DNA of 64,000 nucleotides from Cristatella mucedo (taxonomy: Eukaryota > Bryozoa > Phylactolaemata > Cristatellidae), in contig WPIO01000021.1 in assembly GCA_009760855.2 (NCBI GenBank), positions 1,675,001 to 1,739,000 of the forward strand, in the 5' to 3' direction. This document shows positions 25,560 to 36,350 of this stretch, in pieces. Each line of letters starts with the position of its first letter. Positions within the stretch are counted from its first letter, which is position 1. The notes beneath the pieces are model-generated. The model was not told the origin of the DNA and did no database searches. It saw nothing but the letters and a program-made list of their open reading frames with translations. A program made the position numbers and the translations under genes.

Positions 25560-26468
25560 TGGAAAGGCTGACGCTCAAAATTGGCTTTGCCAGCATATCT
25601 CCTGTTGAATCAACTCGCAATCTCAGTGTCATGTTGCAAAGTGACTTCTCGTTAGACGACCACATCAGCTCTACAGTCAAATCTGCCTACTTTCAGCTAC
25701 ACAACATTGCTAAAATTCGGGCTTGTTTAGATAAGCATACCACGTCTAAGCTGGTCCGTGCATTCGTGACATCCCGTCTCGACTTCTGCAACTCACTGCT
25801 TACTGGCCTACCGGCATGCGCGATCAGGAGATTGCAGCTGGTGCAGAACTCAGCAGCTAGGCTTGTCTGTCGTGAGCGTCGCAGTTGCCACATTACTCCA
25901 CTTCTCGCCGACCTGCACTGGCTACCAGTCAAGCAACGGATTGACTTCAATGTTTTGTTGCTCACTTTTAAGTCATTTTATTCTTTGGCTCCAGCCTATC
26001 TCTCAGATCTACTCCCCCACCAGGCCAAGCACCGTACCACCTGCTTTTCGGAATCCAACAGCCTACAAATACCTCGTACAAACCTCAAATGCTGTGGAGA
26101 CCGTGCCTTTAGTTCGTATGCTCCCAAAGCCTGGAACTCCCTCCCGACCTGCGTCAAAACATCCCCTGACTTGACCACATTTAAAAGGAACTTAAAAACA
26201 CCTATTTTGGACAGCATTTAGTGGGTCCCTGTGATTCGTCCTTGATGTGCTTATGCATGCTGACGCTGTGCATGCTGCCACTAACCACATTTGCATGCTG
26301 ACCCTGTGCATATCACCCCTTGACCATGTTATTCATGTTGTTTATCAAGCATGATATTACTCACTATTCAATTGCATTTCCCTTTGCAGCAAATGTAAAG
26401 CGTCTAGAAAGAGATTGAGTTCTCTGAGGGCGCTTTATCAAGTGCATTATTATTATTAGTAGTAGTAG
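25560..26468 (+). mobile_element. L2-clade LINE, 5'-truncated (C-terminal ORF2 and 3' UTR)
   Basis: Joins the family inside ORF2 at TGGAAAGGCTGACGCTC. The frame then stays open to 26221, encoding the domain after the RT (LQLVQNSAARLVCRERRSCH, then ADLHWLPVKQRIDF). It has a typical 3' UTR, intact hairpin and a short ATT tail followed by AGT repeats. The catalytic RT core is absent. Confidence 0.93.
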
Positions 26469-26469
26469 T

Positions 26470-27460
26470 ATGAGCGCGTAAAAATATGTAGAGCTGCGCC
26501 TCGAATTCTACCTACCTGGGAGGTTCATTTTACCCTATCTAAAGATTTCGATTGCCGACCACGAATGGCCTGCCGAACAGAAAGGCTCTTTAGACCCTCT
26601 AAAAATCGCCCCTTCTCATGTGTGATGTCTATTAGCACTAGCAATCGCACGTGGATGAGACAGACGGCTGCTCAACAGTACACCGTGGAAACCCACACAG
26701 CAGCTAACCTACTGTCACCCTACTGCAGCTAGGCCTAACTCGGAAGTTCTGCGAAGTTCACCTCCCCCCCCCCCCGTTCTTCATCTGAAATGACCTGTCG
26801 CTGGACGTGGCCGGCGGAACCAACTTCCCAGGAACACTCTTCCCAGGAAAAGCTGACCGAGTTCCGGTCTCAGGGCTCGTAGTCACGAGGGCGGACTGTA
26901 CGCCGACCTAGGTTCTTTCGCATCGAAGAAAGCTGGGCCAGGTGATTTTTCTCGTGGCCGGCCTGAATGTGTACGAAGGGTCCAGCTTGGATGTGTGCGG
27001 AGGCAGTTCGTGCATTCTCTTTCCTTGGGCTCTCAGTTGATGGCCTCATAATGGATTCACTGGTAACATCGGCAAAACTGTCAAAGCTCAGTTAGTAGGA
27101 GTTGGCCGCCGTCGTGGCGCCGTTTGCTTATATTGATCTTCCTTTGATTTGAAGCCTGCGGCGGCTTCTGTAGCGGCAGGAGCTACGTTAGCAGCAGTGG
27201 AAGGTTGCAGCTACTGATCTCTCCGCTTCTTCGCTCTCTCGGGTTTGACTTGGACGTTGTCTGGGTCAGCTGCTCAGTTTATACATAACGTCTCTGTGCC
27301 GACGCTGTTTTGCAGCACGTCAGCTCTCAGCCCTGTCAATTGACTCTAGCAAACCCATCGTAGAGCCATTACCTGCGGTCATCTTCTGGGTGACCGGATC
27401 AAGGCCGTCTTCCCGGAAATCCCTGTACCATTACAGGTCGCCGATGCCATATCTAGAGAG
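26470..27460. other. Unassigned stretch with a poly(C) tract
   Basis: Contains a 12-base C run at 26764-26775. No protein domain or repeat family recognised. Confidence 0.4.
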
Positions 27461-27463
27461 TAC

Positions 27464-27650
27464 GGTGAGCCGTGATGGCTCACTAGGTAAGGCGGTTGCT
27501 TTCACGACTTAAGTCGTGAGTTCGATTCCTGCGGTGGGCGATCCTTTATCGCCACTGCCAGCGGTGGTGATAGCCGTAAAGGCTCTTTTGTTGCTATACA
27601 AAAAGAGGCTGTTAAATCAGCTAGGATTTATTTTTATTTTTATTATTTTA
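27464..27650 (+). mobile_element. tRNA-derived SINE, well preserved
   Basis: The head GGTGAGCCGTGATGGCTCAC... has an A-box (TGGCTCACTAGG) and a B-box (GAGTTCGATTCC) spaced as in a tRNA. The body is GGTGGGCGATCC...AGCCGTAAAGGCTC, and the 3' end GAGGCTGTTAAATCAGCTAG is followed by an A/T tail. It is nearly identical over most of its length to the copy at 37895. Confidence 0.9.
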
Positions 27651-27691
27651 ACACTGGATAATGATCAGATAGCTGGCTCCTCTGCTGCGCT

Positions 27692-27703
27692 CCCCCCCCC
27701 CCC
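27692..27703. repeat. Poly(C) tract, 12 C
   Basis: Uninterrupted run of 12 C shortly after the SINE tail. Confidence 0.9.
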
Positions 27704-27779
27704 GAGTGGACAGGTCTGGGCATGTGCAGCGATATCAACCGTACAGTGACGCAATTGCGATGACGGAGGCCCAGTAGTG

Positions 27780-28355
27780 ACGTTGTCAGATGAGCTCATT
27801 TCACCTCTGTGTCACGCCAGTGCCAGCACCGTGTGCCCAAATATTTTTGTCCGAACGCTCTGCTCGTCCATTGTTCTTCGGTTTGTAAGGTGTCGAAGGG
27901 AAGTGCCGCGCGCCGCTGGCCTGTAGGACCGGGAAAATTCGTGAGAAGCGAAGCCACTCACTGTCATAGGAAATAATCTGGGGTAAAGCAGACCAAAAGA
28001 AGAGTGTTCGATGAGAATCAGTCGTGATGCCAGAAGTTGCCTTGCTCACATGAAGCAGTTCGGACTGCTTCCAGAATGAATCCCTCACTGTTAGGACACA
28101 GTGATTTGCATACGGTTCACGATGTCAATATGAATTCTCTGCTAAGGTCGCTCTGGGTTTCCTTAGCGACATGAGGTTGCTGGCGGTGCATGCCACACAT
28201 TGTTGCAATGACGGAAGCTTTGGGGTATAGATTCTATGTCGTTTTTCTATACCCCAAAAACCGACGTAATTCATAACAGTGAGTACCGTCGTATGTTTGC
28301 CATGATGGCCATAGTTCGAAGCGGCACGCGACCGTCGGGCAGTAGGTATGACTCA
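27780..28355 (-). mobile_element. LTR retroelement fossil (Ty3/Gypsy-type integrase region)
   Basis: The minus strand carries a stretch resembling the end of an integrase catalytic core, including a segment like the 'PYKPKNNGRAER' motif. It is a short, old and broken piece of one coding region. No LTRs, gag or reverse transcriptase region were recognised beside it. Assignment to the Ty3/Gypsy group is by motif resemblance only. Confidence 0.6.
28220..28257. repeat. Inverted repeat, 12-bp perfect arms
   Basis: TTGGGGTATAGA and TCTATACCCCAA, 14-nt spacer. It lies within the decayed LTR-element stretch. Confidence 0.75.
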
Positions 28356-28365
28356 TTCTTCATGC

Positions 28366-28875
28366 ATTAATAATAATTAATAATAATAATTCACTTGATA
28401 AAGCGCCCTCAGAGAACTCAATCTCTCTCTAGGCGCTTTACATTTGCTTTAAAGTGAAATGCAATTGAATGGTAAGTAAAATCATGCTTGAAAAACAAAC
28501 GAGATGAATAATATGGTTAGGGGTGACATGCACAGGGTCAGCATGCAAATGTGGTTAGTGGCAGCATGCACAGTGTCAGCACGCATAAGCACATCAAAGA
28601 CGAATCACAGGGACCCACTAAATGCTGTCCTAAATAGGTGTGTTTTTAGGTTCCTTTTAAATGTGGTCAGGTCAGGGGATGTTTTGACGCAAGTCGGGAG
28701 TGAGTTCCAGGCATTGGGAGCATATGAACTAAATGCACGGTCTCCAAAGAATTTAAGGTTTGTATGAGGTATTTCTAGACTGTTGGATTCCGAGAAGCGG
28801 GTGGTACGATGCTTGGCCTGATGGGGTAGTATATCTGACAGATAGGCTGGAGCCATAGAATGAAGGGACCTAAAA
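28366..28875 (-). mobile_element. L2-clade LINE, 5'-truncated 3' end
   Basis: On the minus strand it reads the ORF2 C-terminal end from 'FRSLHSMAPAYLSDILPH' through FRTAFSGSL, then the 3' UTR, hairpin and AAT-repeat tail. It shares the LEIPHTNLK variant with the copy at 55741, so it belongs to that subfamily. Confidence 0.93.
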
Positions 28876-28879
28876 TTGC

Positions 28880-29975
28880 CGATTCTTGCCGATAGCTGTA
28901 AGACGGCAACATGGCATACGGTAGGTTTCCAGCCGGCCAATGATTCATTTTAGAGTCATTTGCAACAGCCCCTGTTGGATCACTATGGAGGGTAGCCCTA
29001 ACAATTTGCACAGTCACCGGAAGAGAAAAGACATGTTTGACGTAACGTGAAACAACGCACGTCTCAGGACAGCGTCCTCATAACATCGAAGGGTTAGGCA
29101 CGAAATTACGTCGGCGTCGGCCCGATCTTCAGAATTCCGGCATTCATTGTCATGCGCATATGCAGACAGTACAGCGGCCTAAAGCTGCATGTTCAATGTC
29201 GCAATCGGTGGAATTCCCCACCCAGGTACCTTGAATAGTGTGCAAGGGACCGTGGTCGTTAGGCAGCAGAAATGTTCGAGTAGACAACTGCAAGTGAACA
29301 GTGCAATTCATAAAATAAATGAAAAGGCAACCCTCCTCAGTCTGCGAATATTTTCGCTCGTTGACAGCTAGTGTATAGTATGGGAAGGCAAACGGGTCGT
29401 TCCTATTTTTCCGCAAACCTATGGAAGAATATGGCACCCAGACCAGAGAGCGGAGCGCCAAAAAGCCAGCAGAACATTGCTAAGTTTTTTGAGAAATTAG
29501 AGTACACTCTCTGAACTAATCACGTGCTAACAATTTCAAAGGCTCGCTGTGCACGAGGCAATCTGGTGCAGCTTTCAGAAGCCACCGCCGCGGAGAGCTT
29601 CTGACAGTAGCCGGACGGCACACCAGCTAGCCCAGCTAGGTTCTCTGAAAGTGCGCCCGCTGTTCACCACCGAAATAGCCCGGACCATGTGCTTTTCCGG
29701 CATTGGGAAAGCAGAAGTTCCGCTTTGGAATCTGAGAGTGAGGCCTGAATTTGGGCAGCGCTTGCTTGCATCTTCTTCAGCCTTTGTTAATTTGAACAGT
29801 GGTAGATCCTCGCTCGTGGAATACCTGGAATGTACGCGCCTAAAACAGCCCGCCCTCCGGCATCGCTCTCTCAGTCCGGTATGTCGGGACGACGCGGCAT
29901 TCGGCAAGCGACCGAGCCACGCTATCCATGGCGGCCTTCGATCGGGCCGAGTCGGCGCCAGATCTTGAAAGAATT
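28880..29975. other. Unassigned stretch
   Basis: Overlapping 139-codon frames at 29549-29968 plus and 29994-29575 minus have no domain I recognise and are mutual shadows. No repeat recognised. Confidence 0.4.
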
Positions 29976-29978
29976 CTG

Positions 29979-30085
29979 ATAATAATAGTAACATATGAGA
30001 ATAATTAGACCTTTTTATTTCACCTAGCGAGAACCGAATCTCTTTCTAGGTCGAGGCCCTTCACGTACGCTGAATTCTACTTCAT
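29979..30085 (-). mobile_element. Old L2 3' tail fragment
   Basis: AATAATAGTAAC-type tail, then GAACCGAATCTCTTTCTAGG and CTTCACGTACGCTG, aligned with the reverse complement of the L2 hairpin and adjacent 3' UTR. Confidence 0.5.
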
Positions 30086-30202
30086 CTCCCCTGGGTAGAC
30101 TCGCAGGCGACGGCCCAGCTCCCGAGCGAATTGCGCGGCGAACAAAGTCACGACTTGTCATTTGCCGCGTCTCTGGCCGTGCCCTCTGATGCACAGAAAA
30201 TT

Positions 30203-30234
30203 ATCGCCCGCCGAGGCTACCCTCGGCGGGCGAT
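30203..30234. repeat. Perfect 14-bp GC-rich hairpin, 4-nt loop
   Basis: Arms ATCGCCCGCCGAGG and CCTCGGCGGGCGAT with loop CTAC. In a plus-strand transcript this would be a very stable stem-loop. No T-run follows. Confidence 0.85.
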
Positions 30235-30239
30235 GTCCG

Positions 30240-33200
30240 TAGACTAGCAAGCTCCGAAAGTCAGGTTGGAGACGTTTCAGCCAGTAGTCTGCCGTCATTC
30301 AGGCATTCGCCTAGCGAAAGTCGATGACTACCGCTGCGGTCGCGAGGACGACATGCGCGCGTCTTCGCAGTGCCCCGGCAATATTCGATCGCTGTTTCGG
30401 ACGGTGCCACGACGAATAGGCATCAGCATCGTCTCACCGAGGTCCTTGGCCACGCGCGCAACGACGCACTTGGAAGGTGCTCGCGCTCTCGCAGAGGCTC
30501 GATCGATCGATCGAGGCGCAGGAGCCGGCGACTCGTGAATGCTGCGCCAATAGCTGCAGATATTTGCTGCCGTAGCAGAGCGTGGTAGCAATCGGGAATT
30601 CCCGTACCATAATAATAACAAGTCCGTACCGCTCATTCAGAGCAGTCTCTGCCTAAGGCATAGAGACATAATCTACATTCGCCAAGCCACACAGTGCAGC
30701 CAACTACTTGGAAGCTTGAATTACAACTGACCGAGTACCATTTCAGGTGTGCAGTTCATGCGCTCTAAACCAGACCATGACGTACCTTATTCTTAATGTT
30801 TATTATTCCGTAGCCGCTGATAACCTCAACGACAAGCTGAATCTAGCATGCACCCATTTCACTATTAGGAAGCCGCCGCGAGCCTGACTTCTCACTCTCC
30901 CTACGAACTGTAACTTCTGGAATCATACACAAGTCAAATTCAGTGGGCTTTTAAGTCCGACTAACTGATCCGCGAATAAGAGAAACCCTGGGAAATAGTC
31001 CGCTCAGATAATTTAACCTATTTACCGGAACTGCCCATACACATTTCTTGTAGCGGGATTATTCCAGCGAAGTTCTCTCGGATATTTTTTAGCGCATAGC
31101 GTTGCTCCAAGCTCCTAATTCGTATTAGGAGCTTAGAGCAACGTTATGCCTGGGGTGTTTTTTATAATGGGGCGTTTTCTCCGAGTGCCTCCTGAAGCTA
31201 AGAATGTCCTAGCAGCAGGAAGTAAGCAACTAGCACGGGTAATTATCTCCACATTGGTAGGCTACCGACAAGCTGGGCTCTAACAGCACCACTTGCTAGC
31301 TGGAATGCTATTAATAAACTCGATGCAACCCCAATTTTAAATATCCACACGCGCTTTAAAATTAAGGCTGTATTGAAAGTAATCGCGAAAACATATGATG
31401 AACAACATAAAACGCGAAAACATAAACATATATGCAAAAAAGAGTGCCCATAGACGTGTCCAATCCAGCTAAACTGCTCCACCGGCCACTTCGACGGTAG
31501 CGAGCACTTCTGCGTAGCTCTGCAGACGAGGGTGCGTGACGTGCTCGATAAATGAGTTCGCTCAAGTTGCTAGCGCTTAATAAACCAGGAGTTTGCCGCA
31601 GAAATGCGGCTTGTCTTCTTCCGATGAGTGAAGGCTGAGCGAGCTTTGACCTGGCTGAGTACGCCTGGAGGGTTCATGTCAAACTGACGTCGCCTAAGGG
31701 CTTCTAAGCACGAAATCGCAGCCCGATGACCTCTCGCCGACTAGACCTGCACCCTCATACAGGAATCCTCGCTTGGCGGCGCTCTCGCGGAAACAGAAAG
31801 CCGCTACGGAAACTGCAATGGGCAGGCAAACGGCGGAACGCCGACTTAGAATGTATATGCACGTCTTTCGGCAATTCGGGTCGAAGGTCACACAATTAAG
31901 CAGAAAAACTTCAGAAAGATGATGGACTGAAATGAGTTAAGAGACGCACCCATTGAATGGTTAATGACTAGAGCTCCGTCTACTGAAATGCCGAGAGCGA
32001 ATGTCAGTTCGCATGCGATAGCAGACGCCTCATCTAAATCATCCGAATGCATGGTTTACGGCGAAGACTGCCTGCGGCATAACGGCTAAAAGAGGCGGAG
32101 GTGAAATGTTATTCTCCGGCTCCGGAGTGCGGTCTCGCGTATCTCATTCCTAGCATTACGGTGCAGAACTTTCATCTCGATGCGCTTCATAAAGTGGAAA
32201 TTCTGTTTGACGAAAGACGTTTAGAAGATTTCTTTACGCATCCGCAGAATAAGTGACCGAATCATGCTGCGATTTGAGTCTGAAAAGAGATCTACGTCTC
32301 GTCTTTCTACCATCACGAATTCACTTGTGAAGTCACTTGTGCGATTTAAACGCCACTGGAGCGTCCGAGGAGCGGCGACTGAGAGGCCAAATCCGAATCC
32401 GCCCAGACCGCCGGCGGACGACCGTTTTGAGCAGCTTCGAATGTCAAGGAGTTGGTGTCCACGGTGCAGATTTCCATGTCGTGGCTCAGATGCCCGGCTG
32501 GGACTCGTACGCTTTTTCGTCCGATGCGAAACATTACCGCTAGCGAGCCGATTGGAGCTTCACCCGGCGTCTGTGTCTCCGCGTGGCCGCGGCACGCTTG
32601 TCAACGAGCTCTCCCTTCTCTTCGGGTCGCCAGCTCCCGAGCGAAGTAGGGGGGGTGGTGGTGGTTGCGAGCTACGCGGCGGAGCGGCAAAAATAGCTCA
32701 GCTGCCGCCGATCGCTGTGCAATGTCGCAGACGGGCGGTTCCAGCGCCGAAGGTAGGAAAGGAATGGAAATATCCGGCCAAATAATGGATATGTGCCGGT
32801 ACAACTTGCGTTGGCAGAAGACACGGCTCAAAAGCGTCGCTGCCGCATCAGTGACGAACGCGAAAGCGTCTCTGCGTGCGAGCGATCTCAATAAGCCACG
32901 ACGATGAATTGCGTGGCTGTGACGGTGCGGTTAGGTTGCGATGTAAGGCCAGCCGCTGTATTGTTATCTGCAATGCTGTTTTTCGCTCGTTTCAGGCCGT
33001 GCCAGGAGTCACCAGACGTCGAATATACATGGCAAATAATGCCAGTCACGCTAGCATAGGAACATAGGCTAAAAATGCTTCTGTGCAAGGTAGAGAAAAC
33101 GCATGCCCAGCAGGTCCGAACTGTGTCAGCTAGCGATAAAAATATGGAAGTCAATCTTTTTAGTTAGTATGCAAAGTATATCTAAATCCCAAGGGCAAAC

Positions 33201-33465
33201 TTACTCGGAAATGTAGCACTACCTCAAGAAAAGAGGACGAGGCACAGGCGAGCGCCTCTTGCAAGGCGCCATTGCGGTCGACCGCTAGCGATCTGGTGAC
33301 TACGAGCAGCTTTGTTGCAGGTTTCCCGTGCGACGACGTATCTTTGTCAATTGGAATTTTTAGAGTGAGAAAGGTGTGCAGTTCATGCGCTACTCTGCCC
33401 GCCACCGCCACCGATTCGTCGTTCTTTTGCGGTACGCAAAATGTGCCTCCCGCGAGCCTGAGATT
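30240..33465. other. Unassigned stretch, patchily GC-rich
   Basis: Several overlapping frames (longest 32264-32785 plus, 173 codons) without a recognised domain. No transposon family from elsewhere in the window was recognised. It contains one long hairpin, listed separately. Confidence 0.4.
31094..31149. repeat. Near-perfect 26-bp hairpin, 4-nt loop
   Basis: Left arm 31094-31119 and right arm 31124-31149 differ from perfect complementarity at two positions only. The inner part CTCCTAAT/ATTAGGAG is perfect around loop TCGT. One mismatch would be a G-U pair in plus-strand RNA. A T6 run follows about 10 nt downstream. Confidence 0.9.
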
Positions 33466-33468
33466 CCT

Positions 33469-35046
33469 AATAATAATAATAATAATATTGCATTTGATAC
33501 AGCGCCCTCAGAGAACTTAATCTCTTTCTAGGCGCTTTACATTTGCTGCAAAGTGATACGCGATAGAATAGTAAGTAAAATCATGCTTGAAAAACAAACA
33601 AAATGAATAACATGGTTAGGGGTTACATGCACTGGGTCAGCATGCAAATGTGGTTAGTGGCAGCATGAACAGTGTCAGCACGTATAAGCACATCGAGGAC
33701 GAATCACAAGGACCCACTAAATGCTGTCCTAAATAGGTATGTTTTTAAGTTTCTTTTAAATGTGGTCAGGTCAGGGGATGTTCTGATGCAGGTCGGGAGG
33801 GAGTTCCAGGCTGTGGGAGCATACGAGCTAAAGGCACGGTCTCCAAAGGATTTGAGGTTTGTACGGGGTATTTGTAGACTGTTGGGTTCCGAAAAGCGGC
33901 TGGTACGATGCTTTGCCTGATGGGGTAGTATATCTGAAAGATAGGCTGGAGCCATAGAATGAAGAGACCTAAAAGTGAGCGACAAAACCTTGAAGTCAAT
34001 CCGTTGCTTGACTGGTAACCAGTGCAGGTCGGCGAGAAGTGGAGTAATGTGGCAACTGCGACGCTCACGACAGACAAGCCTAGCTGCAGAGTTTTGCACC
34101 AGCTGCAATCGCCTGATCGCACATGCTGGTAGGCCAGTAAGCAGTGAGTTGCAGAAGTCGAGACTAGATGTCACGAATGCATGGACCAACTTGGACGTGG
34201 TATCCTTATCTAAACAAGCCCTAATTTTAGCAATGTTATGAAGCTGAAAATAGGCTGATTTGACTGTCGAGCTGATGTGGTCGTCTAACGAGTGGTCGCT
34301 TTGGAATATGACACCTAGATTTCGAGCTGATGCAACTGGAGATATGCTGGCAGAGCCAATTTTGGGAGTCAGCCTTTCCAATTTCTGAATAACACTAGGT
34401 TTGCCCATAACTAGTAAGTTAGTTTTATCATCGTTTAGTTTTAGAAAATTTGCTGCCATCCATGTGCTGATGTCATCAATGCATGCAGCAAGTGAGTTGA
34501 GAGAATTTGAGGTGCTCGAAGGCTGGGAGGGATCAAAGCAAAGGTACAACTGAGTGTCATCCGCATAGAAGTGAAAGCCTAGATTGTGCTTGGCAATCAC
34601 ATCAGCGAGAGGGAGAGTATAAACGGTGAACAGGACCGGACCTAGCACAGAGCCCTGAGGTACTCCATATTTTAGAGGTACTTCAGATGATCTTTGTCCA
34701 TTCACGTCAACACTCTGGAGTCTCCCACTGAGATAGGACCTGAACCACTGCAGAGCAGTGCCAGTGATGCCCAGGCGAGATGAGAGGCGCTCTAGAAGTA
34801 CTTTGTGATCGATGGTATCAAAAGCTGCCGAAAGATCGAGCAAAACAAGAAGAGACACTCTACCCATGTCTGCATTCCTAAGTAGGTCGTTGTATACCCG
34901 AAGCAAAGCTGACTCTGTGGAGTGATTAGCTCTAAAGCCAGACTGGAACTTACTAGCAAGGTGTGAGGTTTCGATATACGAGTTCAGCTGGTCTGCCACG
35001 ACCCGTTCCAAAGTCTTTGATAGGAATGATAGAAGGGAGACTGGGT
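33469..35046 (-). mobile_element. L2-clade LINE, young, RT frame open, 5'-truncated
   Basis: The minus-strand frame 35098-33704 is open for 464 codons; the first roughly 18 come from flanking DNA. From PVSLLSFLSKTLERVVADQL it covers the RT core (LLDLSAAFDTIDHK, GVPQGSVLGP, YADDTQLY) and the C-terminal domain to FRTAFSGSL. The 3' UTR, intact hairpin and AAT-repeat tail follow. Catalytic YADD and PQG are intact, but the endonuclease and start are missing, so the copy is not autonomous. It differs from the plus-strand copy at 47350-50180 at only a few positions. Confidence 0.96.
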
Positions 35047-35049
35047 AGT

Positions 35050-35460
35050 CCCCATGGCCGTAGCCACCGTGCTGAAGGAGGCTACAGACTTGCGGCAAAG
35101 ATTTCTACAGATAGACCGGGGCGTGGCAATGTTAGAGGCTGCTGCTGCCTGCTGCTGCTATCTCCATTTCTGAGGACCCCTTCGCTCCTATCTCTCATTT
35201 CACACCGCAACAACGCAGCCGAACCATCTAAGCAGGCACAGCAATCTTTCCGTCATTTGCAAGCCTAAAATTTAGAACTTTCTTGGGTGCAGGCAATAAG
35301 TTAGCACACGCACAAAATCGAAGTGCGATTTGTCTGAGAAAGGCACTGCTAGTAGCCGTATTGACCAGAGAAACATTACAAGAAGCAACGAGTACATTTC
35401 CCATCAGAAGCTCTCCGTAGGCAATAAAAATAGCATCGGTGGCTCGCATTGTTTATTTAA
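35050..35460. other. Unassigned stretch
   Basis: Lies between two L2 copies. Nothing recognised. Confidence 0.4.
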
Positions 35461-35461
35461 T

Positions 35462-35830
35462 GATAGTGATAGTAATAAAAAAATTAAATAGCACCTTAAG
35501 TGAACTAAATCTCTCTCTAGGCACTTTACAAAAGTTGCAAGGGTAGCATGTCATGTTATTAGTTATAACATGCACAGAGTCACCACACATGAGAAAAAAG
35601 GACTACACACTAGTATAGACCAAATGCTGAGAGGTGCAGGTGTTTTTTTGCTTTCTTTTTAAATGTCAAGTCGGTGGATCACGTGATATCAGTCGGGAGT
35701 ATGTTCCAGGCTTCAGTTGTAAAGAGCTGAGAGAAAAGACTTCACTGGATTTGAGGATGATACGAGGCACATCTAAGCGACTTGAGTCAGAAGAGTGGAT
35801 GCGACGATGCGAGCAAGCAGCGTATCGACT
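35462..35830 (-). mobile_element. Older L2 subfamily, 3' end fragment
   Basis: The reverse complement gives the hairpin AAGTGCCTAGAGAGAGATTT...AAGGTGCT, a variant of the L2 hairpin, then 3' UTR and a degraded ORF2 end. It is clearly a different subfamily from the young copies. Confidence 0.8.
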
Positions 35831-35954
35831 TGAAACTTTTATTGCTCACCATTAGGTTAATTCATACTCGTACTAATCCAGCCTACTGAATTGCTTTGTC
35901 ATCGGGATTCGCATCAACGCAGGTGCTGACTCTGGTGGATTAGCTGCACCTCTT

Positions 35955-36022
35955 TTCCAGCATATTAAAGCACCGAGAAGGTGAATTGGTTTCCTTATGG
36001 TGCTATACAAATATTCTCTTAT
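35955..36022 (+). mobile_element. Old L2-type 3' tail
   Basis: AAAGCACCGAGAAGGTGAATTG followed by ATGGTGCTATACAAATATTC and an ATT-type tail match the hairpin and tail of older L2/SINE ends. Confidence 0.5.
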
Positions 36023-36049
36023 TAATACTAATATTAGTTGCATTATCTT

Positions 36050-36345
36050 TATCTAAACAAGCTCAAATCCTTTGGAGACCATACCTTTAATTCATGTGCT
36101 AAAAGGTCTGGGTTCTTTACGAACTGACACAAGGGCAACTTTGACTTAAAGTGATTTAGAAGGAAGCTAAAGACCGCAAGTTCGTCCCGGCATTTGCTCC
36201 CCCGACCGAATTGTCCAATATGTGCTTATGCCGGCCGATAGTATGCTTTTGATCACTATTCAGTGGAGTTGCTTATTTATCGGAATGTGCAAAGTTCCTA
36301 GTAATATATTTTGTTCTTTTAGATCGTTATACAAATGCTTCGCTA
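36050..36345 (+). mobile_element. Old L2 3' end fragment
   Basis: AAATCCTTTGGAGACCATAC matches the 'KSFGDRAF' codons of ORF2. Decayed 3' UTR and hairpin remnants end at GTTATACAAATGCTTCGC. Confidence 0.65.
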
Positions 36346-36350
36346 TAGCT

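Noticed and set aside
31094-31149. microRNA precursor
   Set aside because: Loop of four bases and near-perfect pairing do not fit a typical precursor; kept only as a hairpin.
32264-32785. 173-codon plus-strand frame
   Set aside because: No recognised motif, no splice context, several overlapping alternatives.
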